From Actinomycetota bacterium (lineage in GTDB: Bacteria; Actinomycetota; Thermoleophilia; Gaiellales; Gaiellaceae): a DNA stretch of 64,000 bases. This document shows, in pieces, positions 15,830 through 24,220 of the stretch. The notes beneath the pieces are model-generated. The model worked only from the letters and a program-made list of their open reading frames with translations, did not search any database and was not told the origin of the DNA. Each line of letters begins with the position of its first letter. The stretch's first letter is position 1. The DNA is taken from positions 1 through 64,000 of the forward strand of contig PMNA01000013.1 in assembly GCA_003162055.1 (NCBI GenBank). Direction: 5' to 3'. Made by a program: the position numbers and the translations under genes.

Positions 15830-17476
15830 CTACTGAGCGATGCCGAGCTGAACCGCCTTGACCACGAGAAGCACGATCGTGGTCAGGACGTAAGCCGTCA
15901 TCAGGCGCATTGCCAGTCGCCGCTCCCACGACCAGGCCGGCTTCTCGAGCAGGGCCAGCGGAGGCATCGTCCAACTCTCTCGCTCGACGTGCGCGGGGGG
16001 CTCTGCGGGCTCTTCTCGCCGTCGTGAGCGGAGCGTTCGGGCAGCAAGAACAGCAAGGCCCGCTGCCAGCAGGGCGCCCAGCACAAGCGCGAGGATCAGG
16101 ACGTTCACCGAGGGAACCGCGGTCGTCGCCACCAGGATGCCCGAGAGCACGAAGAGGACGCCGACGATGATGCTGGCAAGCACATTGAGCCAGGTCTTGT
16201 TGACCCAGGGCCCGAGCACATGCGCGTCGTTGCAGAGCATGACAAGGAAGACAGTTACGCTCGGCAGCAGCACGCCGGCCAGCGCTTGAACGCCGACGGT
16301 GACGACGCCGAGCGGGGCGCCCGGGACGAGCACGATACCGGCGGCGAGTAGCGTCAGGCCCGAGAAGGCGACGTAGAAGAGCTTCGCCTCGCGGAAGGAG
16401 CGGTTTAGCGAGTGGCGCATCCCGAAGGCGTCGCCGAGCGCATAGGAGGTGGTCAGCGTGACCGCCTGGGCGCCGATGATCGAAGCGCTGAGCAGCACGA
16501 TCGCAAACAGCACCGCCGCGGGCCGCCCGATCGTGTGAGCGAGGCCTGCGGCCACCGCATGGGCATCCTGGAAATGGCCGTAGCGGGACGTCCCCCCGAA
16601 GGCGAAGGCTGTGGTGATCATCAGTGCGGCCGCGCCGACTACGACGAAGACGGCGCCGATGATCGTGTCGGCGCGCTCGTAGTTGATCCAGCGCGGCGTT
16701 ATCCGCTTGTCGATCACGTTCGACTGCTGGAAGAAGAGCTGCCAGGGCGCGACGGTGGTGCCGACGATGGCGATGATCAGCAGGGCCGAGGTCGAGTTGA
16801 CCCCTCCCTTCACGTTAGGGACGACGAGGCCGTGCAAAACGGGGCCGGCGTGCGGATGACTCAGCAGGGCGAGCGGAATGACGATCAGGCTGGCGACGAT
16901 GAATACGTACATGAAGCGCTCCCAGTTCTGGAAGCTGCCGGTGAGGGTCATGGCGATCAGCGCGGTGGCAGCGACCGGCACGACGGCGTAGCGGTTCACG
17001 CCGAGGTACTCGAACGCCAGCGTGATCCCGATGAACTCCGTCACGATGGTGAGAAAGTTGAGCACGAACAGTGCTCCAACCGAGTAGGCGCCCCAGAAGC
17101 GCCCGAACCGCTCGAAGATCAGCCGGGCGTGCCCGACGCCCGTGACGGCCCCCAGGCGGACAACCATCTCCTGGTTGACGATCACGACGACGATCAGTAG
17201 CGCGAGCACCCAGAGCAGACTGGTGCCGTAGTTCTGCCCGGCCTGGGCATAGGTCGATACGCCGCCGGCGTCGTTGTCCCCGATCATTACGATCAGGCCC
17301 GGGCCCATTATTGCCAGCAGCGCCTTGGTCCGGCCGCGCCAGGAATGACGCGGTGGAACCTCGTCGTGGCGAATGGTGCCCAGGGCGCCCTTGATATCGC
17401 CGAAGCGCGCCTCGTCAGGCCGGGCAGCAGCGCTCAGCGACCGAGTCGAACGCGCAGGAGTCTTCCTCTTGGACAA
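15830..17476 (-). CDS. Nramp-related divalent metal transporter, unusual metal site
   Basis: A 548-aa membrane protein with 11 or so helices of the Nramp (SLC11) fold. The helix-1 motif normally DPGN reads GDNDAGG here, and helix 6, normally [AC]-x-x-[AV]MPH, reads GTTVAPWQLFFQQ, so the Met that selects Mn and Fe is Ala and the His is Trp. Loss of that Met is a mark of Nramp-related magnesium transporters. A long hydrophilic N-terminus and a charged loop before the last helix are present. The TTG start follows GGAGGAGG. The next gene upstream on this strand carries a magnesium-sensor MgtE_N domain, which strengthens a Mg assignment, though Mn remains possible. Confidence 0.85.
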   Translation of the reverse strand: MSKRKTPARSTRSLSAAARPDEARFGDIKGALGTIRHDEVPPRHSWRGRTKALLAIMGPGLIVMIGDNDAGGVSTYAQAGQNYGTSLLWVLALLIVVVIVNQEMVVRLGAVTGVGHARLIFERFGRFWGAYSVGALFVLNFLTIVTEFIGITLAFEYLGVNRYAVVPVAATALIAMTLTGSFQNWERFMYVFIVASLIVIPLALLSHPHAGPVLHGLVVPNVKGGVNSTSALLIIAIVGTTVAPWQLFFQQSNVIDKRITPRWINYERADTIIGAVFVVVGAAALMITTAFAFGGTSRYGHFQDAHAVAAGLAHTIGRPAAVLFAIVLLSASIIGAQAVTLTTSYALGDAFGMRHSLNRSFREAKLFYVAFSGLTLLAAGIVLVPGAPLGVVTVGVQALAGVLLPSVTVFLVMLCNDAHVLGPWVNKTWLNVLASIIVGVLFVLSGILVATTAVPSVNVLILALVLGALLAAGLAVLAARTLRSRRREEPAEPPAHVERESWTMPPLALLEKPAWSWERRLAMRLMTAYVLTTIVLLVVKAVQLGIAQ

Positions 17477-17700
17477 TCGCTATACCTCCTCCGGCCATAC
17501 GGGCCGGTCATGCGTGCATCTCGCGCACGCCCAGGAGGTCAGCGATCTGTTTCGCTCACCGTGCCTGTGAGGCGCGCGCGGAGTTGCTACTCAAAGGGTC
17601 ATCAGATTCCACGGATACCTCCACGCGAACTATCAGAGCCGCCCGGACTCTACCAGCCGTAGATCCAATCGACCTCCCTTGAGGGCTCGATCGAAGCCGC

Positions 17701-18957
17701 TTACTCGTTGCTGAAGGCGCTGAAGCGGCGGCGCCAGTCCTCCGGGAAAATCAGTTCGAGCACGTCATCGACGGCGATCACGCCGATTACGTGCTCTTCC
17801 TCGTCCACCACGGGCAGGGCGGTGAGATTGAAGTCGGTCAGCTCGCGTGCTACCTCGGGCAGGTCGGCGTCGGGGTGCAAGCTCACCGGGCGGCGCTGGA
17901 CGATGTCCGCAAGCCGCGCTTCAGGGTCGGCACAAACAAGCGCGGCGATCGCCAGCGCGCCGGAGAGAATCTTCTTGCTGTCGTGCGTGAAGACGACGGT
18001 CAGCTGCTCGGGCTCCAACGCTGACCTTTTCACCTCTTCAAGCGCTCGCTTGACGGCCATGCGCTCGGAAAGGCAGAGGAAGTCGGGGTTCATCAACCCT
18101 CCAGCGGTCGAGGGGTTGAAGCCAAGCAGTGTTCTCACCTTGCGTTGCTGCGTCTTTGGCAGCAGCGAGAGCACCGGCTCGCGCCGCTCCTGCTCGAGCT
18201 CGGCCAACAAGTCGGCGGCGTCGTCGGCGCCCATCTTGGCCAGCACGTTCGCCGCCTCGGCGTCCGAGCGCTGATGCAGGAACTCGACCTGGTGCTCGAG
18301 ATCGAGCTCCTCGAAGACGTCGGCCTCGAGCTCGCGGTCGGCGCCGACCGCCCGGATGATCTCTTCGCCCTCATCGTGCGTGGCGGCCTCGACCAGGTCG
18401 GCGATCTGCGCCGGATGGAGCTGCGACAGCTTGCCGAAGCGCATGCGTAGCCTCGACGAGGGCACATGTCCGACGAAGGGCTCGACGCTCTCCCAGTCGA
18501 GCAGCGTGCGTGCTGCCGAGCGGCCTCCCAGTTGCCGCGGCAGACGTCGGCGCAGAGGGCCGCGCAGGCTGACGTCTACGCCCACGACGCGCCAGGCGCC
18601 CTCGTTGAAGGCCAACTCGATATCGCTGGCTCTGGCCAGTCGAGCGCCGGCGACATTGATCAGCCGGTGCCCGAGAACATCCTGGCGCAAGAGCACCTCG
18701 CTGCGGCGGCGCTCGAAACGGCCAAAGTTGAGTTGATCTCCGGCGAGTTGGACTCTGCCTGGCTCGAGCACAGCGATCATCTTGGCGGCGACGAAGAGAT
18801 CGCGCCCGGCCACGTGCGCCTTGAGCCCTGTTACCGGCGGATAGGCGCCATCGGACAGCCTGACGATCACGTCTTCGACACGGCCGAGGTTCTCGCCGCC
18901 GCGATCGACCAACTTACTCCTGAGAAGCATTGATAGATGAAGCACCGCCATCTCCAT
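17701..18957 (-). CDS. Soluble PRC-barrel / MgtE_N / CBS protein
   Basis: A 418-aa cytosolic protein. Residues 1-140 hold two PRC-barrel-like repeats (SKLVDRGGENLGRVEDVI; DVLGHRLINVAGARLARASD). Residues about 165-285 match the MgtE N domain (HPAQIADLVEAA, then a run of acidic helices, and ADDAADLLAELEQERREPVL). Residues about 290-415 are a CBS pair (GFNPSTAGGLMNPDFLCL; VVDEEEHVIGVIAVDDVLEL). In the MgtE channel these cytosolic domains bind Mg2+ and close the pore; here the pore domain is absent. The adjacent Nramp-like gene suggests a partner or gate role. The ATG follows TAGTCT by eight bases. Confidence 0.85.
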   Translation of the reverse strand: MEMAVLHLSMLLRSKLVDRGGENLGRVEDVIVRLSDGAYPPVTGLKAHVAGRDLFVAAKMIAVLEPGRVQLAGDQLNFGRFERRRSEVLLRQDVLGHRLINVAGARLARASDIELAFNEGAWRVVGVDVSLRGPLRRRLPRQLGGRSAARTLLDWESVEPFVGHVPSSRLRMRFGKLSQLHPAQIADLVEAATHDEGEEIIRAVGADRELEADVFEELDLEHQVEFLHQRSDAEAANVLAKMGADDAADLLAELEQERREPVLSLLPKTQQRKVRTLLGFNPSTAGGLMNPDFLCLSERMAVKRALEEVKRSALEPEQLTVVFTHDSKKILSGALAIAALVCADPEARLADIVQRRPVSLHPDADLPEVARELTDFNLTALPVVDEEEHVIGVIAVDDVLELIFPEDWRRRFSAFSNE

Positions 18958-18965
18958 AGGCGAAG

Positions 18966-18971
18966 AGACTA
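18966..18971 (-). promoter_or_regulatory. -10-like TAGTCT, leaderless start
   Basis: TAGTCT lies eight bases before the ATG at 18957 of the MgtE_N/CBS gene. Confidence 0.45.
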
Positions 18972-19022
18972 ACTGAGAAGACCGACATACGCAGGCCGGC
19001 TCGGGCCGCGCGCGCATAGATC

Positions 19023-20012
19023 CTAAAGCGAGCTCTTCTTGGCGAACTCTACGAGCTCGTCGACGTAGGCGAAGGCGAGCCCTGTCACCGTGTCAGCGGC
19101 GCCGTAGTAGATCGCCAGGCGCCCGGTCTCCGCGTCGCAGAGCGCCGCGCAGGGGAAGACGACGTTGGGCACGTCGCCGACACATTCGTACAGGGTCTGT
19201 GGTGAGATGACGTAGGGGGTTGCGCGCGCAATCACCTTCCACGGCTTTTCCAGGTCGAGCAGGGCGACGCTGGCGCTGTAGACGAAGCCGTTGCAGGAAG
19301 TGAGAACGCCGTGGTAGATGAGCAGCCAGCCCTCGGAGGTCTCGATCGGGACCGGCCCGCCGCCGACCTTGGTCGCCTGCCAGGAATTCTCGACCGGCGC
19401 CATCACGTGCCGATGCTTGCCCCAGTAGGTCAGATCGGGGCTCTCGCTGTAAAAGATCTCTCCGAACGGAGTGTGGCCGTTATCCGAAGGCCGCGAGAGC
19501 ATCGCGAAGTTGCCGTTGATTTTGCGCGGGAAGAGGACGCCGTTTCGGTTGAAGGGCAAGAAGGCGTTCTCGTACTGGTGGAAGCTCTCGAAGTCCTTCG
19601 TCCAGCCGACTCCGATCGTAGGGCCGTGGTAGCAGTTGCACCACGTGATGTAGTAACGGTCTTCGATCCAGACGACGCGGGGGTCGTAGCCGTAGACAAA
19701 CTCGGCGATCTCCGGTTCGTCGCATTCGAACTTGATCGTTTCCGGATCGAGCTTCCAGTTCACACCGTCGGCGCTGAAGCCGCGATGCATGACCATCCGG
19801 CGAGTTCGATCATCACAACGAAAGACGCCGGCGAATTCGCCCTTGTAGGGAACGACGGCGCTGTTGAAGATGCTGTTCGAGCTCGGGATGAGGTCGCGCG
19901 GGATGACCGGGTTCTTCGAGTAGCGCCAAACCGGTTCAGTAATACCTTCTGGTCGTTCCTCCCAGGGGAGATTCTCGATCTTCCCCTGGCCCCGGATCTG
20001 TACTTGACTCAT
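19023..20012 (-). CDS. GH130 beta-mannoside phosphorylase
   Basis: A 329-aa cytosolic enzyme of family GH130, a five-bladed propeller that splits beta-mannosides with phosphate to give mannose 1-phosphate. Family marks are the [19 protein letters not shown] start, [18 protein letters not shown] with the catalytic Asp, phosphate-binding residues around SRPSDNGH, and [20 protein letters not shown]. Which mannoside (mannosyl-glucose, mannobiose or N-glycan core) cannot be told. The ATG overlaps the stop of the ABC ATPase upstream by 4 bp, so the importer probably brings in its substrate. Confidence 0.9.
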   Translation of the reverse strand: MSQVQIRGQGKIENLPWEERPEGITEPVWRYSKNPVIPRDLIPSSNSIFNSAVVPYKGEFAGVFRCDDRTRRMVMHRGFSADGVNWKLDPETIKFECDEPEIAEFVYGYDPRVVWIEDRYYITWCNCYHGPTIGVGWTKDFESFHQYENAFLPFNRNGVLFPRKINGNFAMLSRPSDNGHTPFGEIFYSESPDLTYWGKHRHVMAPVENSWQATKVGGGPVPIETSEGWLLIYHGVLTSCNGFVYSASVALLDLEKPWKVIARATPYVISPQTLYECVGDVPNVVFPCAALCDAETGRLAIYYGAADTVTGLAFAYVDELVEFAKKSSL

Positions 20013-21043
20013 TCGGTTTTCCCAGCGACCGCAGCAGGCTCAATCTCCCGCGCCTCTTCGGGTGAGAAGCGAACGAGGTGATTCGGCTCGGTCTCGACGA
20101 GCACCGAGTCGTCGGCATCGGGCGCCAGGATCTCGCTGACGGTCTCGTACGTTTTCTTTGCCGCGGCTTCCTTATCTATGACCACCGAGTCGGGAACCTT
20201 GAGTCCCTCGGCGATCTCTTCCCACTTGTGGTGAAGCTGGGGTACGGAGGCAAGAAGCATCTTCGTGTACGGGTGGGTCGGATTGCCAAAGACCTTCTGG
20301 GTTTCTCCCATCTCAACGATCAAGCCGCGGCGGAGGATGACGGTTTTCTCGCTGATGTAGTTGCCAAGCGAGAGATCGTGGGTGATGAACATGATGCCAA
20401 GGCCTCTACCCTTGAGATCGGCGAGCAGATTGAGCACGTCGATCCGGGTCGATGCGTCGAGCATGCTGATGATCTCGTCGGCAACCAAGAACCGGATGTC
20501 GAGCAAGAGAGCGCGAGCGATCAGAAGGCGCTGAAGCTGACCGCCGCTCAACTGGTGCGGGTACTTGTGCAAAACCTGAGTGGGATCGAGGGTGACCGCC
20601 TCGAGCGCGAGACCGATCTTGTTCCTCCATTCCGGCCCGCTCGTCCCGGGGAAGAACTCGCTCTTGACCATCGCGAAGACGCGGTCGGCCTTGAAGATCG
20701 GGTTGTAGGAGCTGAACGGGTCCTGGAAAACGCCCTGGACGTCACGGCGGTACTCCTTCAATGCTCTCCTCTTGAGAGTCGAGACGTCGGTTCCGTCGAA
20801 GCTAATCGTGCCGCTCGAGATCGGGGAAAGGCGCAGGATCATCTTGCCGATGGTGGATTTCCCGCTGCCGCTCTCACCGATGACCGACATGACCTCGCCG
20901 GGCTTAACCTCGAAGCTGACGTCCCGCACCGCTGTCAACTGCCCGCCACCGAAGGTGCCGGTGCTGTAAACCTTGGTGACGTGGTCTAGCTTGAGCAGTC
21001 CGGCTTCGCCGTTATCTCGTGCGTCGTTTTGAGGCCCACTCAT
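20009..21043 (-). CDS. Opp/Dpp-type ABC transporter ATPase (OppF-like)
   Basis: A 344-aa nucleotide-binding subunit. Walker A is [11 protein letters not shown], the Q-loop and signature [16 protein letters not shown], and Walker [14 protein letters not shown]. The C-terminal OppF extension ([15 protein letters not shown]) follows. ATG 21043 is preferred over an upstream start because of GGAG ten bases before it and because homology begins at [11 protein letters not shown]. It energises the two permeases encoded upstream together with the OppD-like subunit, with which its region overlaps or abuts. Confidence 0.92.
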   Translation of the reverse strand: MSGPQNDARDNGEAGLLKLDHVTKVYSTGTFGGGQLTAVRDVSFEVKPGEVMSVIGESGSGKSTIGKMILRLSPISSGTISFDGTDVSTLKRRALKEYRRDVQGVFQDPFSSYNPIFKADRVFAMVKSEFFPGTSGPEWRNKIGLALEAVTLDPTQVLHKYPHQLSGGQLQRLLIARALLLDIRFLVADEIISMLDASTRIDVLNLLADLKGRGLGIMFITHDLSLGNYISEKTVILRRGLIVEMGETQKVFGNPTHPYTKMLLASVPQLHHKWEEIAEGLKVPDSVVIDKEAAAKKTYETVSEILAPDADDSVLVETEPNHLVRFSPEEAREIEPAAVAGKTE

Positions 21044-21069
21044 TGTTTCGATCTCCACTTCGACATCTC

Positions 21070-22020
21070 TCAGATTTCCTTCCAGCAGGCGGTCTGATGC
21101 CCGGGCGCAATCTCGACGAAAGGCGGTTCTTCCAGGCACTTCTCGTAAGCGAACGGGCAACGGTCGCGGAAGCGACAGCCCTCCGGCGGGTTGAGCAAGG
21201 CGGGTGGCGTACCGGCTATGCCCGTCAACCTCTTGCCGGTGTAGGTCACACCAACTTCCGGCAATGATGAAATAAGCAGGCGCGTGTATGGATGCCGGGG
21301 AGAGTTGATGATCGTGTCGGCTGAGGCTTTCTCAGCCAGCTTCCCGGCGTACATCACGAGGATCGTGTCGGCGACCTGGTAGAGGATCGAGATGTCGTGC
21401 GTGATGACGATCATGCTCTTCACGAAGCCGCGCTCACGGAACTCGACAAGCATCTCCGCCACGGCTTTCTGAGTCGAGACATCGAGCGCCGATGTGATCT
21501 CGTCCGCGATCAAGAGAGAGGGATCGAGCAACGTCGAGATGACCATCACGGCTCGCTGCTTCATGCCGCCCGAAAGCTCGATCGGGTACATGTTGAGCAC
21601 GTCTTGCGAGAGTCCGACCAGCTCGAACCGGCGCTTCAGCTCCGGGATGTATTCCTTGTGCCTGACACCCTTCGAATCGAGCAGCTCGCCGACCATCTTC
21701 CCAATCTTCCGTGTCGGGTTCATGGCGCTCATCGCGTACTGCGGAATGATCGAGAGATCATTGAACCTGTGGTGATTCATCTCGTCGAAATCCCAGATCG
21801 GAAGCTCCGCCGACCCGAGAGTGACCGACCCCTCGATGTACTTCATACGTCCTGTCAGGGAGATGATGGCGTTTCCGAGCGTAGATTTCCCGCACCCTGA
21901 CTCTCCCGCCAGCCCCATGATCTCGCCGTCGCCGACACCGAAGGTGACGCCGTCCAGAGCCTGGACGTCGCCGGCGAGAGTTCGGTAGTAGACCCTTAGG
22001 TTCTCGACTTCCAGATTCAC
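21070..22020 (-). CDS. Opp/Dpp-type ABC transporter ATPase (OppD-like)
   Basis: A 316-aa nucleotide-binding subunit. Walker A GESGCGKSTLGN, signature ELSGGMKQRAVMV, Walker B LLIADEITSALDV. The C-terminal oligopeptide-type tail contains the four-Cys pattern of DppD/OppD proteins (GCRFRDRCPFAYEKC, then a Cys in QTACW), which in some family members binds an iron-sulfur cluster. It pairs with the OppF-like subunit 26 bp downstream, and its start is 5 bp after the end of the permease gene. Confidence 0.93.
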   Translation of the reverse strand: MNLEVENLRVYYRTLAGDVQALDGVTFGVGDGEIMGLAGESGCGKSTLGNAIISLTGRMKYIEGSVTLGSAELPIWDFDEMNHHRFNDLSIIPQYAMSAMNPTRKIGKMVGELLDSKGVRHKEYIPELKRRFELVGLSQDVLNMYPIELSGGMKQRAVMVISTLLDPSLLIADEITSALDVSTQKAVAEMLVEFRERGFVKSMIVITHDISILYQVADTILVMYAGKLAEKASADTIINSPRHPYTRLLISSLPEVGVTYTGKRLTGIAGTPPALLNPPEGCRFRDRCPFAYEKCLEEPPFVEIAPGHQTACWKEI

Positions 22021-22024
22021 TTGC

Positions 22025-23044
22025 TCACATCTCTCTCAGCCGCGGATTGAAGACCTCGTCGAGGCCGACATTCATGAAGTACGCCCCGCCCACGATGAGC
22101 GTGATCGCAAGACCGGGCGGTATGAACCACCACCAATATCCCAAAAGCAGAGCGGAGCCGTTGAAGGCGTTCTGCATCATCTGTCCGAACGTGATCACGT
22201 TGCCCGGGCCGAGCCCGATGAAGTCGAGTGTCGACGCCGTGAGGATCGCTCCACCGAAGAGAAGGATGAACATCATGAACAGGTACGAGCTCACATTCGG
22301 CGCGATCTCCTTGAAGATGATCTTCCAGCTGCTCTCGCCGCTCAGGCGCGCCAGGCTGACGAACTCTCTCGAGCTCAGGGAGAACGTCTGGCTTCTCAGG
22401 GCCCTGGCTGCCCACGGCCAGGTGACGAAGCCGATGATCAGAGCCTCGGGAACGGCGCCCTTTATTTGGTTTCGTGCGAAAGCCGCGATGACGATCAGCA
22501 GGCAGAACACCGGGATGCAGAGAACGATATTCGTGATCATGTTCAGCACCTCATCAATGATGCCGCCCTTGTATCCGGCCGTGAAGCCTACAACGGTGCC
22601 GATCACGGCTGCCACTCCGCCTCCGATCAGACCCACAACGAACGCAAGCCTGAGACCTTCCACGAATTGCGCAAAGACGTCCAGTCCCTCGGGTGTTGTT
22701 CCAAGATAGTAATGATGATGGAGCATCGGACCATGGGCGCTCGGGCCGTTTATGTTGTATAGAGGATCGTGAATTGCGAGGTACGGCCCGACGAGCGCGA
22801 GCACGAGGAAGAACACGACTACGCCGAGCCCTATGAGGAGCTTGGGGTTTCTGAACGCGAAATAGAGCATCTCGCGCACAGCACCCATGTTCGCCGTCTT
22901 GGAAGGCGCCTTTACGGGTTTCTTTTCAGGCGGAGTTTGTTCAACGTGGGTTACGCCCGGCTCGGTGGAAATACCGCTCTCGGGCAACGCCGCGTCTGTA
23001 CCGATTGCTGCGGCTTTCCCTTCCGGCTTAGCTCGTTTTTTCAT
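22025..23044 (-). CDS. ABC transporter permease (OppC/DppC-like)
   Basis: A 339-aa membrane subunit of an Opp/Dpp importer. A ~70-residue hydrophilic N-terminus (KKPVKAPSKTANMGAVREML) precedes the first helix (LLIGLGVVVFFLVLALVGPYLA). The DppC-type layout and the permease coupling loop (the EAA-like segment around REFVSLARLSGESSWKIIFKEIAPN) are intact. The start overlaps the stop of the partner permease by 4 bp. The N-terminal extension is longer than usual for DppC. Confidence 0.92.
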   Translation of the reverse strand: MKKRAKPEGKAAAIGTDAALPESGISTEPGVTHVEQTPPEKKPVKAPSKTANMGAVREMLYFAFRNPKLLIGLGVVVFFLVLALVGPYLAIHDPLYNINGPSAHGPMLHHHYYLGTTPEGLDVFAQFVEGLRLAFVVGLIGGGVAAVIGTVVGFTAGYKGGIIDEVLNMITNIVLCIPVFCLLIVIAAFARNQIKGAVPEALIIGFVTWPWAARALRSQTFSLSSREFVSLARLSGESSWKIIFKEIAPNVSSYLFMMFILLFGGAILTASTLDFIGLGPGNVITFGQMMQNAFNGSALLLGYWWWFIPPGLAITLIVGGAYFMNVGLDEVFNPRLREM

Positions 23045-24039
23045 GCCTGCCCACCTTGCATTCCGATTCTTGCTCTCGGGTCTATTAATACGTAAGCGAT
23101 GTCAACTACGAAATTGGCTATCAGAACTCCGATGATGATGAGGAGGAAGACTCCCTGAATGATGAAATAGTCCTGGTTGAGGATCGCGTTATAGAGAAGG
23201 AAACCAAGACCCGGATACGTGAATACGATCTCTGTTACCAATGCTCCTGCCAGCACGGCTCCCAGCTGAAGCGCTAGTCCCGTGACCTGGGGCAGCACGG
23301 CGTTTCTGAACGCATACTTACGTACCAGTCGCCTCGGCGCCCCGAGCGCCTCGAGGTAGTGCGAGTAGTCCGACTCGAGCTCGTAGATGATCATGTTCCT
23401 CATTCCGATCGCCCACCCGCCGAAGTACACGAGGAAGAGGCTGAAGAAAGGCAGGAACCAGTGCTTGAGAAGATCGAAGAAAAACGTGAACGAATATTGC
23501 GGTATGGCGCCGATGTCGTAGCCGCGGCCGATCGGGAAAAACGGGAAGATGAACGCGAGTAGCCAGGCGACCACCAGCGCGAGCCACTGATAAGGAGTGG
23601 CAGTCAGCGCATAAGAGACCGGAAGAACAGAGTTGTCGAGGACCTTCCTGCGCGCCGCCATTGCCCCGACCTTGTTACCTGCGAACCAGCTGAGCAAGAT
23701 CGCCGGAATCAGGAGGCCGAGCGTATAGGGGGCAGCTCGCTGAATAAGCGTTGTCACCGGTGTTGGGAAATTGGTAGAGACGCTTATCCCGAGATTGCCA
23801 TGGAAGAGGGAAACCCAAAAATAGTAATACTGCTTCCAGAGCGGAAGATTTGATCGGAAACCCTTTGCGTAAGTATTGTAAATCGCGTTGAAAGTCGCCT
23901 GATCCTTGATCTGAAGTTTCGACATCAGATTCAGAATGGGATCGCCCGGCATGAGGTGAGGAATTACCCAATCGATCGTCACCGCAGCGAAGAAGGTGAA
24001 ACCGTAGGTAATCAGTTTTCTCGCGAAATAGCGTCGCAC
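23041..24039 (-). CDS. ABC transporter permease (OppB/DppB-like)
   Basis: A 332-aa membrane subunit with six helices. N-terminal RRYFARKLITYGFTFFAAVT is the first helix, followed by the typical large external loop and MPGDPI motif. The coupling segment YSHYLEALGAPRRLVRKYAF precedes the last helices. It forms the translocation pore with the OppC-like protein. AT content is slightly higher than in the housekeeping genes. It lies 180 bp after the binding-protein gene, from which it is separated by a strong hairpin. Confidence 0.93.
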   Translation of the reverse strand: MRRYFARKLITYGFTFFAAVTIDWVIPHLMPGDPILNLMSKLQIKDQATFNAIYNTYAKGFRSNLPLWKQYYYFWVSLFHGNLGISVSTNFPTPVTTLIQRAAPYTLGLLIPAILLSWFAGNKVGAMAARRKVLDNSVLPVSYALTATPYQWLALVVAWLLAFIFPFFPIGRGYDIGAIPQYSFTFFFDLLKHWFLPFFSLFLVYFGGWAIGMRNMIIYELESDYSHYLEALGAPRRLVRKYAFRNAVLPQVTGLALQLGAVLAGALVTEIVFTYPGLGFLLYNAILNQDYFIIQGVFLLIIIGVLIANFVVDIAYVLIDPRARIGMQGGQA

Positions 24040-24139
24040 GTAATCTCCTAACTCACATCATTCTAACGAAAGTACCGAGGCCACCTTTTCTTCTCGCTAG
24101 GGCCGCGAGGAGGCCGAAGACGACCGCATTCTACAGAAA

Positions 24140-24183
24140 ACCGCCGCCCCTCCTACGCCAGGAAGGCGAGGAGGGGCGGCGGT
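24140..24183 (-). repeat. 15-bp perfect hairpin between binding protein and permease genes
   Basis: Positions 24140-24154 and 24169-24183 are perfect inverted repeats around a 14-base loop, with no T run on the transcript side. Such stems often protect the upstream mRNA or partly stop transcription, so that the binding protein is made in excess over the membrane parts. Confidence 0.7.
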
Positions 24184-24220
24184 CATTGCTTGGATGAGCT
24201 AATTCACTAACTCTTCCTTA

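Noticed and set aside
17477-17700. Magnesium (M-box) riboswitch ahead of the Nramp-like gene
   Set aside because: Looked for conserved M-box blocks on the minus strand and found none convincing.
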